Positions 54,165-62,115 of a stretch of 64,000 nt of DNA are shown here, piece after piece (the stretch's first letter is position 1; the number at the start of each line of letters is the position of its first letter). The notes below the pieces were generated by a model. It was not told the DNA's origin, ran no database searches, and saw nothing but the letters and a program-made list of their open reading frames with translations. Made by a program: the position numbers and the translations under genes. The stretch spans positions 1 to 64,000 of the forward strand of contig JAGFZX010000005.1 of assembly GCA_017889585.1 (NCBI GenBank), in the 5' to 3' direction. This DNA comes from Bacillota bacterium. Its GTDB lineage: Bacteria > Bacillota > Negativicutes > DSM-13327.

Positions 54165-55685
54165 ATGGAGAATTTTACGTGGTGGACTGAGGAACACAAT
54201 CAGCTGCAAAAAGAGGTAAGAGAATTTGCAAAACAGATGGCTCCTAGGGAAATGGAGACAAGGTGGAAGAGGGAATTCGCGTGGGATATTTTTGCAAAAA
54301 TCGGTGAAAGAGGATTTTTAGGTGCTGCCATTCCCAAGGAATATGGGGGGATGGGACTGGGTGCAACCGGAGGTTGTATTGTGGCTGAGGAGCTTCACTC
54401 TATAAGTCCAGGAATCGGAAGGATTGTCGTGGGTAATATGATAGGGGGACTTCGGCAAATCATTGAATTTGGAAATGAGGAGCAAAAGCAGAGATTTCTT
54501 CCGGTAGCCGCAAAAGGTGAACTGGGAGCTGTTGTTATCACTGAAATGACAGCAGGTACAGATGCCTCTGGATTAACTTTACAAGCAAAACGAGAAGGCG
54601 ATTCCTACGTCCTCAATGGGAAAAAACGTTTTATTGTTGCTGCCGGTGTGGCAAAACGGCACTTTGTGTACGCTAAGACAAGCGATAATCCCGAGGATAT
54701 CGCAAAACATCGGCATATCACTGCTTTTGTTGTCAAGAAGGGTACACCAGGTTTCAACACAGAACAGCTCAACGAGATTCTCGCTTTCGAAAATATTCAA
54801 AATGGTTCTTTCGATTTTGATAATGTAATTGTTCCGCTAGCGGACAGGATTGGAGAAGAAGGCGAAGGCTGGAAGATTATGATGGAGGGTCTCAATTTTG
54901 AGAGAACCCTCATTGCCGCCGGGACGCTTGGTTGGCAGAGAACATTATTGAGATATGCCGTTCCATATGCCCAACGTAGGGTTCAGTTCGGAAAACCAAC
55001 TATCGATATTCCTGCCAACCAGACTAAAATTGCGGATGTCATCATGAAACTCACCGTATCCCGCCTGGCAGTGTATCATACGGCGTATTTATGGGATTTG
55101 GGAAAAGATATTACCATCGAATCGAGTACGATTAAGGCTTTTGGTGCCGAAAACACTTTGCAGTCTGCACTTGATGTCACTCAGGTTATGGGGGGGGACG
55201 GCGTCAATCGCTTCTACCCAGTCCAAAATATATTTGAGGTTGCAAAGGTTGAGCATATTGCTGGAGGAACAGTGGAAGCCTGCAGGTTGGTTATCTTCAG
55301 AAGCGGTCTAAAGCTATTGGCAGAAGATATGCAGATGCCGCGCCGGGTGAAAAGTGAGGAACTTGGTGTGCCAATACCAACATTTGCTCCAGTTGAGAAG
55401 AAACTTGCCGTGAGCGAAGACGCTGTACTGGCTGTATTGGCAGAGGACTACAGGGTGAATCCAGGTCTGCATATGATGCTGATCGATATCAAGCAGTATA
55501 TAGACGCTAATGATGAAGCTCTGGTCAAAGCTATTGAAGCATTGGAAAAACAGGGCTTAGTTATGGCCTATCGGACCAGGAAGGGCATACAGATGGCCAA
55601 GGCCACTTATGAAGGCCTGAAAAAGGCACATCCTAAGGAGTACTACAAATGGTATCCCCAGTGGGCGACTGAAGACAGGAGATAG
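54165..55685 (+). CDS. Acyl-CoA dehydrogenase with C-terminal extension
   Basis: FAD-dependent acyl-CoA dehydrogenase of 506 residues; the catalytic core covers about residues 1-385 (AVVITEMTAGTDASG, RIGEEGEGWKIMMEGL, YAQRRVQFGKPT, DVTQVMGGDGVNR). The usual catalytic Glu before the late GT motif is replaced: the site reads AGGT with Gly367. Instead Glu246 in LNFERTLIAAG sits where isovaleryl-/long-chain-type enzymes carry the base. Residues about 385-506 form an extra domain (DAVLAVLAEDYRVNPGLHMML...IEALEKQGLVMAYRTRKG) resembling a winged helix. AAGGAGGAAG precedes the ATG. No ETF genes are nearby. Confidence 0.9.
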   Translation: MENFTWWTEEHNQLQKEVREFAKQMAPREMETRWKREFAWDIFAKIGERGFLGAAIPKEYGGMGLGATGGCIVAEELHSISPGIGRIVVGNMIGGLRQIIEFGNEEQKQRFLPVAAKGELGAVVITEMTAGTDASGLTLQAKREGDSYVLNGKKRFIVAAGVAKRHFVYAKTSDNPEDIAKHRHITAFVVKKGTPGFNTEQLNEILAFENIQNGSFDFDNVIVPLADRIGEEGEGWKIMMEGLNFERTLIAAGTLGWQRTLLRYAVPYAQRRVQFGKPTIDIPANQTKIADVIMKLTVSRLAVYHTAYLWDLGKDITIESSTIKAFGAENTLQSALDVTQVMGGDGVNRFYPVQNIFEVAKVEHIAGGTVEACRLVIFRSGLKLLAEDMQMPRRVKSEELGVPIPTFAPVEKKLAVSEDAVLAVLAEDYRVNPGLHMMLIDIKQYIDANDEALVKAIEALEKQGLVMAYRTRKGIQMAKATYEGLKKAHPKEYYKWYPQWATEDRR

Positions 55686-55756
55686 CTCTTCATGTAATTA
55701 TTGTGAAAAAGCTCATTGCGGAGCAATCGCTTCAGCTTGTATAGTAGCCTGATGTT

Positions 55757-55793
55757 AAGCCAGCGTTTCTACCAAGTGTAGAACGCTGGCTTG
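55757..55793 (+). terminator. Terminator of the acyl-CoA dehydrogenase gene
   Basis: AAGCCAGCGTTTCTAC pairs with GTAGAACGCTGGCTT (one bulge) around CAAGT. Confidence 0.75.
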
Positions 55794-55801
55794 AATTATA
55801 A

Positions 55802-55854
55802 GATACAAAGAGGTCTGGCTGTCAAAGAATCTGGCAGCCAGACCTCTTTATATC
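55802..55854 (+). repeat. Hairpin module copy 2
   Basis: Near-identical to 54014-54066: GATACAAAGAGGTCTGG and CCAGACCTCTTTATATC, with extra pairing CTG/CAG inside. The similarity extends downstream through TATACAAAATA and TATGGAATAAA, so a terminator plus promoter-proximal segment has been duplicated around the acyl-CoA dehydrogenase gene. Confidence 0.75.
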
Positions 55855-56075
55855 AGTTATATACAAAATAGAAACGTCTATTTATGGAATAAACATCAAT
55901 AGATGGGAGCGGCAACCCGAGGTATAATTTAGTTACAATTATATATTGTAAAATTATGGATAAGAAGTTTGCGGTTAAAGATACTCAAGGGGGAATGACA
56001 GGAAAAGATCGAAAATCATCCAGGCTATTTGCGAGACCTATGACTGAAGTTTTCTGAATTGAAAGGAGGAACACA

Positions 56076-57530
56076 ATGAGCATGAAGGACGAATTAGAGA
56101 AGATTGCTGGAAAGGAGAACGTGAGTGACGCAGGAGATGACCTCCGCGGGTATTCTCGGGATTTTAGTCTCCTTCCTCCAGGAATGGCCAACATTATCGT
56201 AAAACCTGAGACGTCGGAACAAATATCAGCGGTGGTAAAATGGGCTAATACGAACAATGTCCCCATTGTCCCGGTTAGTTCAAAGGTGCATTTCCATGGC
56301 TGCACGATACCCAAACAGGGTGGTATTATTTTAGACCTTGGCAAGATGAACAAAATTATTGAGAATGACGTTTTTGACCGCAGGTGTCGCATCGAACCAG
56401 GTGTTACATGGAAGCAACTTGTGGAGGAATTAGATAAGAAGGGGATGCGGATGGTTATGCCGCTGTTGCCCCATCCGGAACGCTCTGTTCTCACCGATTA
56501 TCTTGAAAGGGCAGTGCCGACCAATACGGTATATGATTATGGTGAGCCCATGCAGAGTATGGAGGTTGTTTGGCCCACAGGAGAGATCTTCAGAACAGGA
56601 TCAGCCAGTGTCACCGGTTATCCTAACGCCAAAGCAAGAGGAAACAACCCCTCAGGACCTGGCCTTGATTTTTATCGTTTACTCCAGGGAGCCCAAGGGA
56701 CAATGGGCACGGTTACCTGGGCAAGTCTCAAAACTGAGTCTAAACCTCAGATAGACAAGATTCTCTTTGCTCCGATCACCAATCTCGCTCGTGGGCAGGA
56801 GTTCCTTTATAGAATTCTCCCAAGGAGGATCGGTCAGGAAGTCCTCCTGCTCAATAATGTTGATCTGGCCACCATTCTTGCTGATGAATGGCCAAATGAT
56901 TTTGAAAATCTACGTTCCACTTTGCCGGCATGGACCCTTGTTCTTGTCATTTGTGGTCTTGTGCGTCGCCCTGAGGAAAAAGTGGCCTATGAAGAGAACT
57001 TCCTCAATGACGTACTGAAGAACGAGTTTAAAGACATTTCCCTTACTGATAATCTCCCCGGCTTTCCTGGTATCGGACGAAAACTTCTGCCTATGCTGAG
57101 AAATCCATGGACAAAGGAAGTTTATTGGAAGAATCAGTGGAAAGGCGCGTCACAAAGTCTGTTTTTTATTGGGAAACCCAAAGACACGCCCAAATTTGTA
57201 AGCATAATGCAAGCTGTGGCCGTGCAGCACGGATATGTCCCTGAAGATATTGGTATGTATATACAACCGATTGAACATAACAGAGCTTGCCAGGTGGAGT
57301 TCACCTTCTTCTATGATTCAGAATGTGAGAGTGCCAAGGCGGCAATGGCAGACCTCTACCAAAGTGCTGCCGTAGCTCTCATAGGTGCTGGGGCATATTT
57401 TAACAGACCATATGGTGTGCTGGCGCCAATGATGTACGAGCGGGCTGGATCATATACGGCATTGTTAAAGCAGGTAAAAGGAATTTTTGACCCCAATAAC
57501 ATTATGAATCCTGGTAATTTGTGCTTTTAA
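56076..57530 (+). CDS. FAD-binding oxidoreductase of the VAO/PCMH family, subunit A
   Basis: A 484-residue flavoprotein of the GlcD/vanillyl-alcohol-oxidase fold. The FAD-binding half has IIVKPETSEQISAVVKWANTNN, VPVSSKVHFHGCTIPKQGG and GARGNNPSGPGLDFYRLLQGAQGTMG; the second half is the substrate cap, ending in FDPNNIMNPGNLCF. GAAAGGAGG precedes ATG 56076. It is followed within 20 bp by an Fe-S protein and a second flavoprotein, suggesting a membrane-free or peripheral electron-transfer complex. The substrate is unknown. Confidence 0.88.
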   Translation: MSMKDELEKIAGKENVSDAGDDLRGYSRDFSLLPPGMANIIVKPETSEQISAVVKWANTNNVPIVPVSSKVHFHGCTIPKQGGIILDLGKMNKIIENDVFDRRCRIEPGVTWKQLVEELDKKGMRMVMPLLPHPERSVLTDYLERAVPTNTVYDYGEPMQSMEVVWPTGEIFRTGSASVTGYPNAKARGNNPSGPGLDFYRLLQGAQGTMGTVTWASLKTESKPQIDKILFAPITNLARGQEFLYRILPRRIGQEVLLLNNVDLATILADEWPNDFENLRSTLPAWTLVLVICGLVRRPEEKVAYEENFLNDVLKNEFKDISLTDNLPGFPGIGRKLLPMLRNPWTKEVYWKNQWKGASQSLFFIGKPKDTPKFVSIMQAVAVQHGYVPEDIGMYIQPIEHNRACQVEFTFFYDSECESAKAAMADLYQSAAVALIGAGAYFNRPYGVLAPMMYERAGSYTALLKQVKGIFDPNNIMNPGNLCF

Positions 57531-57549
57531 GGTGAAAGGAGGAGACGAT

Positions 57550-58878
57550 ATGTCCAAAATTCATGAAACAATGAAAGATCGCTATGATACGCCAACAGAG
57601 AAAGTTAGCTTAGATGTAAAGGATCTGAAAAATTTTCGTTATGATATGGACCATTGCATTAAGTGCAAAGGCTGCTACTGGGTGGAACATACTTATATGC
57701 CGGGCATCAAATTTACCACTCGTTGTCCGAGCGGCACATGGAACGATTTTGATGCATACCAAGCAGCTGGCAAAATGAGGATCGGAATTGATGTGCAAGA
57801 GGGTAAACTGGAATGGACTCCTAAGTTATTGGAGGTTATATATGCCGATCCTCTCTGCGGTGCCTGTGATGTAGGCTGTAAGCGAAATCTGGATCTTGAA
57901 ATCGGCTTAACTTTGGAAGCATTGCGAGTCAAAGCGGTCAAGGATGGCGCAGGACCTATGCCTGCCCATAAAAAAGTTGCTGAGAATATTGCTAAATCAC
58001 ATAATCAGTTCGGTTCACCTCATGAGAAACGAACAGGATGGCTTACCGCAGACATCAAGGTTGCCGACAAAGCCGATATAATTTACTTCCCAGGTTGCTC
58101 TGCCTCCTATACAAATCCAGAAATTGCTCAGGCGACAGCCAAGATCATTAACGCTACAGGCGCTTCTTTCAGTCTTATGAAAGAGGAGCGGTGCTGCGGT
58201 AATACGTTATACTCAGTGGGTATGATCGACGAGGCCACTGAAATTGCCAAACGCCAGGTGGAAGCGGTAAGGACTTCGGGTGCGAAAACACTTCTCACAT
58301 CATGTGCTGAGTGCTACCGAATGTGGAAAGTGGACTATCCGAAGATGCTCGGCATAGCAACAGCTGATTTAGGGTTCAACGTGATGCACTTAATGGAGTT
58401 TGCCGATGAAGCCATTGCTAATGGCAGCTTGAAGCTGACCAAGAAGGTTGACCTAAAATTGACCTATCACGATGCTTGTAGTGTTAGCAGGCTCTCTGAT
58501 CCTTGGACCCCATGGTCGGGAGAGCGGGGCTGGATGGGTTGCATTGAACCTAGGCTTAAGAGACGGCGTGGCACGACCGGGCTTTATGCACAGCCGAGGA
58601 ATATTTTGCAGGCTATTCCAGGTGTAGATCTGGTTGAGATGATTCGTATTAGGGAGAATGCCTTCTGTTGCGGTGCAGGGCGTGGCACGAAAGAAGCTTT
58701 TCCTGAGCTTGCCAATTTCGCAGCACAGGAACGCCTGGCGGAAGTGAAGGAAGTGGGCGCTGAGACTCTCGTTTCTTCCTGTCCTTTCTGTAAGAATAAT
58801 TTCTCACAAGCCGCAAAGGAAAATGGTGAAAAACTGCAGGTAATGGATATCTCTGAAGTTATCCTTGCTTCGCTATAA
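57550..58878 (+). CDS. CCG-domain Fe-S protein (GlcF/HdrD-like)
   Basis: A 443-residue Fe-S protein. The N-terminal ferredoxin-like Cys sets are CIKCKGC followed by RCPSG, and CGACDVGCKR. Two Cys-rich CCG domains follow: GCSASYTNPEI...ERCCGNTLYSVG...SCAECYRMW and HDACSVSRLSD...FCCGAGRGTKE...SCPFCKNN. These resemble HdrB/GlcF electron carriers and may hold noncubane clusters. It is sandwiched between two FAD oxidases and probably passes electrons from them to the respiratory or quinone pool, or to acyl-CoA. AAGGAGGAG precedes ATG 57550. Confidence 0.88.
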   Translation: MSKIHETMKDRYDTPTEKVSLDVKDLKNFRYDMDHCIKCKGCYWVEHTYMPGIKFTTRCPSGTWNDFDAYQAAGKMRIGIDVQEGKLEWTPKLLEVIYADPLCGACDVGCKRNLDLEIGLTLEALRVKAVKDGAGPMPAHKKVAENIAKSHNQFGSPHEKRTGWLTADIKVADKADIIYFPGCSASYTNPEIAQATAKIINATGASFSLMKEERCCGNTLYSVGMIDEATEIAKRQVEAVRTSGAKTLLTSCAECYRMWKVDYPKMLGIATADLGFNVMHLMEFADEAIANGSLKLTKKVDLKLTYHDACSVSRLSDPWTPWSGERGWMGCIEPRLKRRRGTTGLYAQPRNILQAIPGVDLVEMIRIRENAFCCGAGRGTKEAFPELANFAAQERLAEVKEVGAETLVSSCPFCKNNFSQAAKENGEKLQVMDISEVILASL

Positions 58879-58891
58879 AGGAGGTAAGAAT

Positions 58892-60508
58892 ATGGCCATC
58901 AAAAAAGACGTGTTTCAGGCATTGGCAGCCATTGTTGATCCACAGTATATTTCGGATGATCCGGTAATTCTTGCCGCGTACCGTTCAGGACCAGGAGGCT
59001 ATGAATCTGGCAATGGTTATGAGCGGATGATGACGAAACTTCCCGGGGCAGTTATTCTGCCAAGGACAACAGAAGACATTCAGAAGATAGTGAAGATTTG
59101 TCATCGTTATAATGTGGCCTATGTTCCCTACGCAACCGGTTTTTACGGTCCCCGTTCCCATCCCCACGAGGAAAATGAAGTGCTTATTGATATGAAACGT
59201 ATGAAGGACTTTGCCTTTGATGATGATCATTGGTGTGCCACCATACAACCAGGTATTGTGTACTCACCCTTCCAAGAGGAATGCTTAAAACGTGGAGGTT
59301 ACGTAGTTGTTGGTGGCGGTGGTGCCCAGACATCGGTTATTGCCAACCTGATCTGCGATGGCTGGTCTCCCCTTAGCATGAGGATTGGCTTGCCTCATCG
59401 TCGAATCCTGGGCCTTGAACTGGTGCTGCCTGATGGCGAGCTTGTTAAAATGGGCTCTCTAAGTATAGGTGATGATGGTTTCTGGGGGGAAGGCATCGGT
59501 CCTGATCTACGGGGTATCTTGAGAGGTTATACCGGTTTGTTGGGATGTATGGGCATTGTCACCAAAATGGCAATTAAGGTCTTGCCGTTCCAACCGGAAA
59601 AACTCGTGCCAGGCGGTATCTCTCCGAATACCGCACTGCAATTGCCCGAAAAACGGGTTAAGTGGATCAATTACCAAGTGCCGAGCAAACAGGCTGAACA
59701 ACAGGCAATGTACCAAATCGGCAGGGCCGAGATTGCTGGCGCGGTCACCAAGGTCCCCGTGTTCTGGCGAGCTATTGCGAAGGCCGAGGGCAAGGAAGAA
59801 TTCTGGGACTTGTGGAATAAGGAGACGCCAGAGAGCGTAGAGAACTTCCATCTTCTTCGCGTATTGCTCATTGGCTATACATCTGAAGAGCAGATGCGTT
59901 ACGATGAAAATGTATTAAACGATATTTTTGCCGAAGTAGGCGGCAGGGCACGACCAACCAAACCTTCTGATGAATCCTGGATAAAGAACGCTGATTCAGC
60001 AGGTATGTGGCTTATGTGCGGTTCTTACGTGTCTGTTGATTACATTATTGAATCGATTCCTCATGCTGAAGCCCATGGTCCATGCTACGCAGACTTGAAG
60101 GCTAAGTATACTCCGCCCTTTATGCCAGACCATGGAGATCCAGGTTGGACCATGGGTTGTGAGGCCGGTCATCAGGGGTATTCGGAATTTTTGATCTACT
60201 GGGATCAGCGCGAAGATACCAATCCAGTTGATCAGTTCTATGTAGAGACATCAAAAATGAACATTCGAGAAGGTTTCTACACCTCGTTACTCGGCTCTCA
60301 CCAACCGCTGTACCTGACAGGACCAGCTTATGGACCCAACTATCATGATTGGCTTCTAAAGTTAAAGAGCACATTAGATCCTAAATGGGTTTGCCATCCG
60401 CCGCTACCTATTTCCCATGACGTTTTTGTGGAAAAGGCAGAGTGGATGAAATCTGTGAAGACCTGGGAGACTCCTGAAGAATTTCCTATACCAAAGGGCA
60501 GGGGTTAA
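58892..60508 (+). CDS. FAD-binding oxidoreductase of the VAO/PCMH family, subunit B
   Basis: A second VAO-type flavoprotein, 538 residues and longer than the first. FAD half: AVILPRTTEDIQKIVKICHRYN, VPYATGFYGPRSHPHEENEVLIDMKRM, QPGIVYSPFQEECLKRGGYVVVGGG and RGYTGLLGCMGIVTKMAIKV. The cap domain contains an Asp/Glu/His-rich stretch (MPDHGDPGWTMGCEAGHQGYSEFLIYWDQ). AAGGAGG precedes ATG 58892, 13 bp after the Fe-S gene. The three genes look like one complex. Confidence 0.88.
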   Translation: MAIKKDVFQALAAIVDPQYISDDPVILAAYRSGPGGYESGNGYERMMTKLPGAVILPRTTEDIQKIVKICHRYNVAYVPYATGFYGPRSHPHEENEVLIDMKRMKDFAFDDDHWCATIQPGIVYSPFQEECLKRGGYVVVGGGGAQTSVIANLICDGWSPLSMRIGLPHRRILGLELVLPDGELVKMGSLSIGDDGFWGEGIGPDLRGILRGYTGLLGCMGIVTKMAIKVLPFQPEKLVPGGISPNTALQLPEKRVKWINYQVPSKQAEQQAMYQIGRAEIAGAVTKVPVFWRAIAKAEGKEEFWDLWNKETPESVENFHLLRVLLIGYTSEEQMRYDENVLNDIFAEVGGRARPTKPSDESWIKNADSAGMWLMCGSYVSVDYIIESIPHAEAHGPCYADLKAKYTPPFMPDHGDPGWTMGCEAGHQGYSEFLIYWDQREDTNPVDQFYVETSKMNIREGFYTSLLGSHQPLYLTGPAYGPNYHDWLLKLKSTLDPKWVCHPPLPISHDVFVEKAEWMKSVKTWETPEEFPIPKGRG

Positions 60509-60588
60509 AGTGAATACAGTGAAATAACTTATTCATTCACTATATTACAGTAACTCAAATTGCTCCTAGTAATCAAATAGGGAGACAC

Positions 60589-60625
60589 AAAAGAAGCCGT
60601 TAATTTTTCGGCTTCTTTTAGTTTT
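60589..60625 (+). terminator. Terminator of the flavoprotein/Fe-S operon
   Basis: AAAAGAAGCCG and CGGCTTCTTTT around TTAATTTTT, followed by AGTTTTTT. Confidence 0.88.
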
Positions 60626-60720
60626 TTATAGTCTTCCTCAGTAGTAGCGCAATTTGGATATTGACTCTCTGAATTTTTATTCTATAAATGGCATATAGTG
60701 AAAACAAGGTGGGATGCAAT

Positions 60721-61011
60721 GTGCTATTAATAGACGCGATAGGGCCGAATCAACTGGCCATTCTTTCTGCTTTGATTGCGATAGAGTTGTCTGAGGGTAA
60801 GACGATAAATGAAATAAATGTAATTGGTGATTTTCTGATTGCCATAGGGAGTGTCATGACTACGATAGCTGCTCAACAGCAAAACCAGCAAGAAGGGCAA
60901 CAAAATCAAGAGCAAAATCCCAACGCTCAAGAGCAACAAAGCTCTAATATGCAAGCGCAGATCCAGCAGTTACAAGAGCAATTAGAAGAATTAAAAAAAC
61001 GTATAGGGTAG
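60721..61011 (+). CDS. Small Gln-rich protein of unknown function
   Basis: 96 residues. The first 55 form two hydrophobic helices (NQLAILSALIAIELSEG and INVIGDFLIAIGSVMTTIAAQQ), resembling small Firmicute proteins with an NQLAI..I.I..G motif. The remainder is Gln/Glu-rich and ends in a short coiled coil. I chose GTG 60721, preceded by AAGGTGGG, over ATG 60688, which has no RBS. No family function is known to me; a sporulation role is conceivable. Confidence 0.7.
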   Translation: MLLIDAIGPNQLAILSALIAIELSEGKTINEINVIGDFLIAIGSVMTTIAAQQQNQQEGQQNQEQNPNAQEQQSSNMQAQIQQLQEQLEELKKRIG

Positions 61012-61094
61012 ATCCTATTTAGGGGATGCTAGCCAATTTTTAAAGAATAAGTATAAAGAGTTTGATCATAGTCGTTATGATTAACTTTTGAGAG

Positions 61095-61131
61095 GAAAAA
61101 TGCTATACTACAATGTATAGCATTTTTCATT
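61095..61131 (+). terminator. Terminator of the small Gln-rich gene
   Basis: GAAAAATGCTATAC and GTATAGCATTTTTC form a 14-bp stem around TACAAT, ending in ATT. Confidence 0.85.
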
Positions 61132-61197
61132 AATGTAAAGAGATTCTAATAAAAATGAGTATAGAAGGGGGGAAGGGCACCGTAGCGCCCAATCGTA

Positions 61198-61752
61198 ATG
61201 AATTTTGTTGCAATAGATTTTGAAACTGCCAACTCGAGTCGCTCAAGTGTATGTAGTCTAGCGGCTGTAACTGTAGAAAATGGAAAAATTGTTCGTTCTG
61301 CCTATTCCTTAATCCGTCCCCCTGTGATGAAGTTTGATTACCGTAATATTGAGGTTCATGGAATTAACCCAGAAGATGTTATCAATAAGCCGACTTTTAA
61401 TCAGTTATGGGAGCGGATATGCCCGCATCTTGAAAATAAAATAGTACTTGCTCATAATGCTGCTTTTGATATTAGTGTGCTGAGATGTATACTGCAAGAA
61501 TACTCCTTACCAGTACCTAAATTTAAACATGCTTGTACAGTACAAATCGCAAAAAAAGCATGGCCAGGTGGGGAAAATTATAAGCTAAATACACTAGCCC
61601 AAAAGTTTCAGATAAATTTTGAACATCACAATGCCCTCCATGATGCTCGTACCTGTGCCCAAATTGCTATACTTGCTGGGCGAGAGCTACAGGCAGATAA
61701 TTTTTTACATTTGATGCACATGTTGAAACTAACAGTTAAAGATTTTGTATAA
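61198..61752 (+). CDS. DEDDh 3'-5' exonuclease (DNA polymerase III epsilon-like)
   Basis: A 184-residue exonuclease domain. DEDDh residues: Asp7 and Glu9 in AIDFETA, Asp in VLAHNAAFDISVL (about residue 93), His in HHNALHDARTC followed by Asp. Stand-alone proteins of this size act in DNA repair or RNA turnover rather than as the replicase proofreader. The only purine-rich SD (GAAGGGGGG, 61164-61172) is about 25 bases from the ATG, with a GGGC/GCCC hairpin between them, which is unusual. No earlier in-frame start exists (TAG at 61183). Confidence 0.9.
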   Translation: MNFVAIDFETANSSRSSVCSLAAVTVENGKIVRSAYSLIRPPVMKFDYRNIEVHGINPEDVINKPTFNQLWERICPHLENKIVLAHNAAFDISVLRCILQEYSLPVPKFKHACTVQIAKKAWPGGENYKLNTLAQKFQINFEHHNALHDARTCAQIAILAGRELQADNFLHLMHMLKLTVKDFV

Positions 61753-61782
61753 GAGTAAGGCGAGATGATTTTCCTCATAAAC

Positions 61783-61812
61783 TTGACAAGGACTGTATAT
61801 TATTAGTATATT
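61783..61812 (+). promoter_or_regulatory. Promoter of the valS leader
   Basis: TTGACA (61783-61788) and TATATT (61807-61812) at 18-bp spacing, about 25 bp before the T-box structure begins. Confidence 0.7.
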
Positions 61813-61835
61813 ATACATATTATATTTTTACAGGC

Positions 61836-62083
61836 TATGATAGGAAGGAGTACGTTGTTACCGCCGTATAGAGAAGAGATCCGTGGCTGAAAGATCTCTC
61901 GGAGTGGAATAGCGGAAGGTAGTCTTTGAGCTGCGGTGCTGAACTGATAGTAGGTGTCGCCGGTATGCCCCGTTACGGCACTGGAGTCCGAATGGCTTTT
62001 TTAGGTGAGCTATTTTCGGTATAGTCAAGGTGGTACCACGAAAGTATGCTCTTTCGTCCTTACGAGGATGGAGGAGTTTTTTT
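61836..62083 (+). ncRNA. T-box leader of valS
   Basis: The T-box core AAGGTGGTACCACG is at 62027-62040, and its TGGT bulge matches an NCCA end with discriminator A, as in tRNA-Val. Downstream, CTCTTTCGTCCT and AGGATGGAGGAG (three wobble pairs) form a terminator followed by T7 (62077-62083). Stem I occupies about 61836-61990; GTA at 61950-61952 is a plausible Val specifier codon, not proven. Uncharged tRNA-Val would stabilise the antiterminator and allow valS transcription. Confidence 0.9.
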
Positions 62084-62115
62084 ATTTTTACTTAACAAAC
62101 TAGGAGGCGTTCATT

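Larger units (their letters stand above)
55686..56075. other. Intergenic region between acyl-CoA dehydrogenase and the flavoprotein genes
   Basis: Contains a strong terminator (55757-55793), the second copy of the repeated hairpin module (55802-55854) and a promoter-like AT-rich tail (GGTATAATTTAG near 55920). The split suggests that the dehydrogenase and the downstream genes are separate transcripts under related control. Confidence 0.55.

Noticed and set aside
60688-60720. Longer ATG start for the small Gln-rich protein
   Set aside because: No ribosome binding site upstream, whereas GTG 60721 has AAGGTGGG at good distance.
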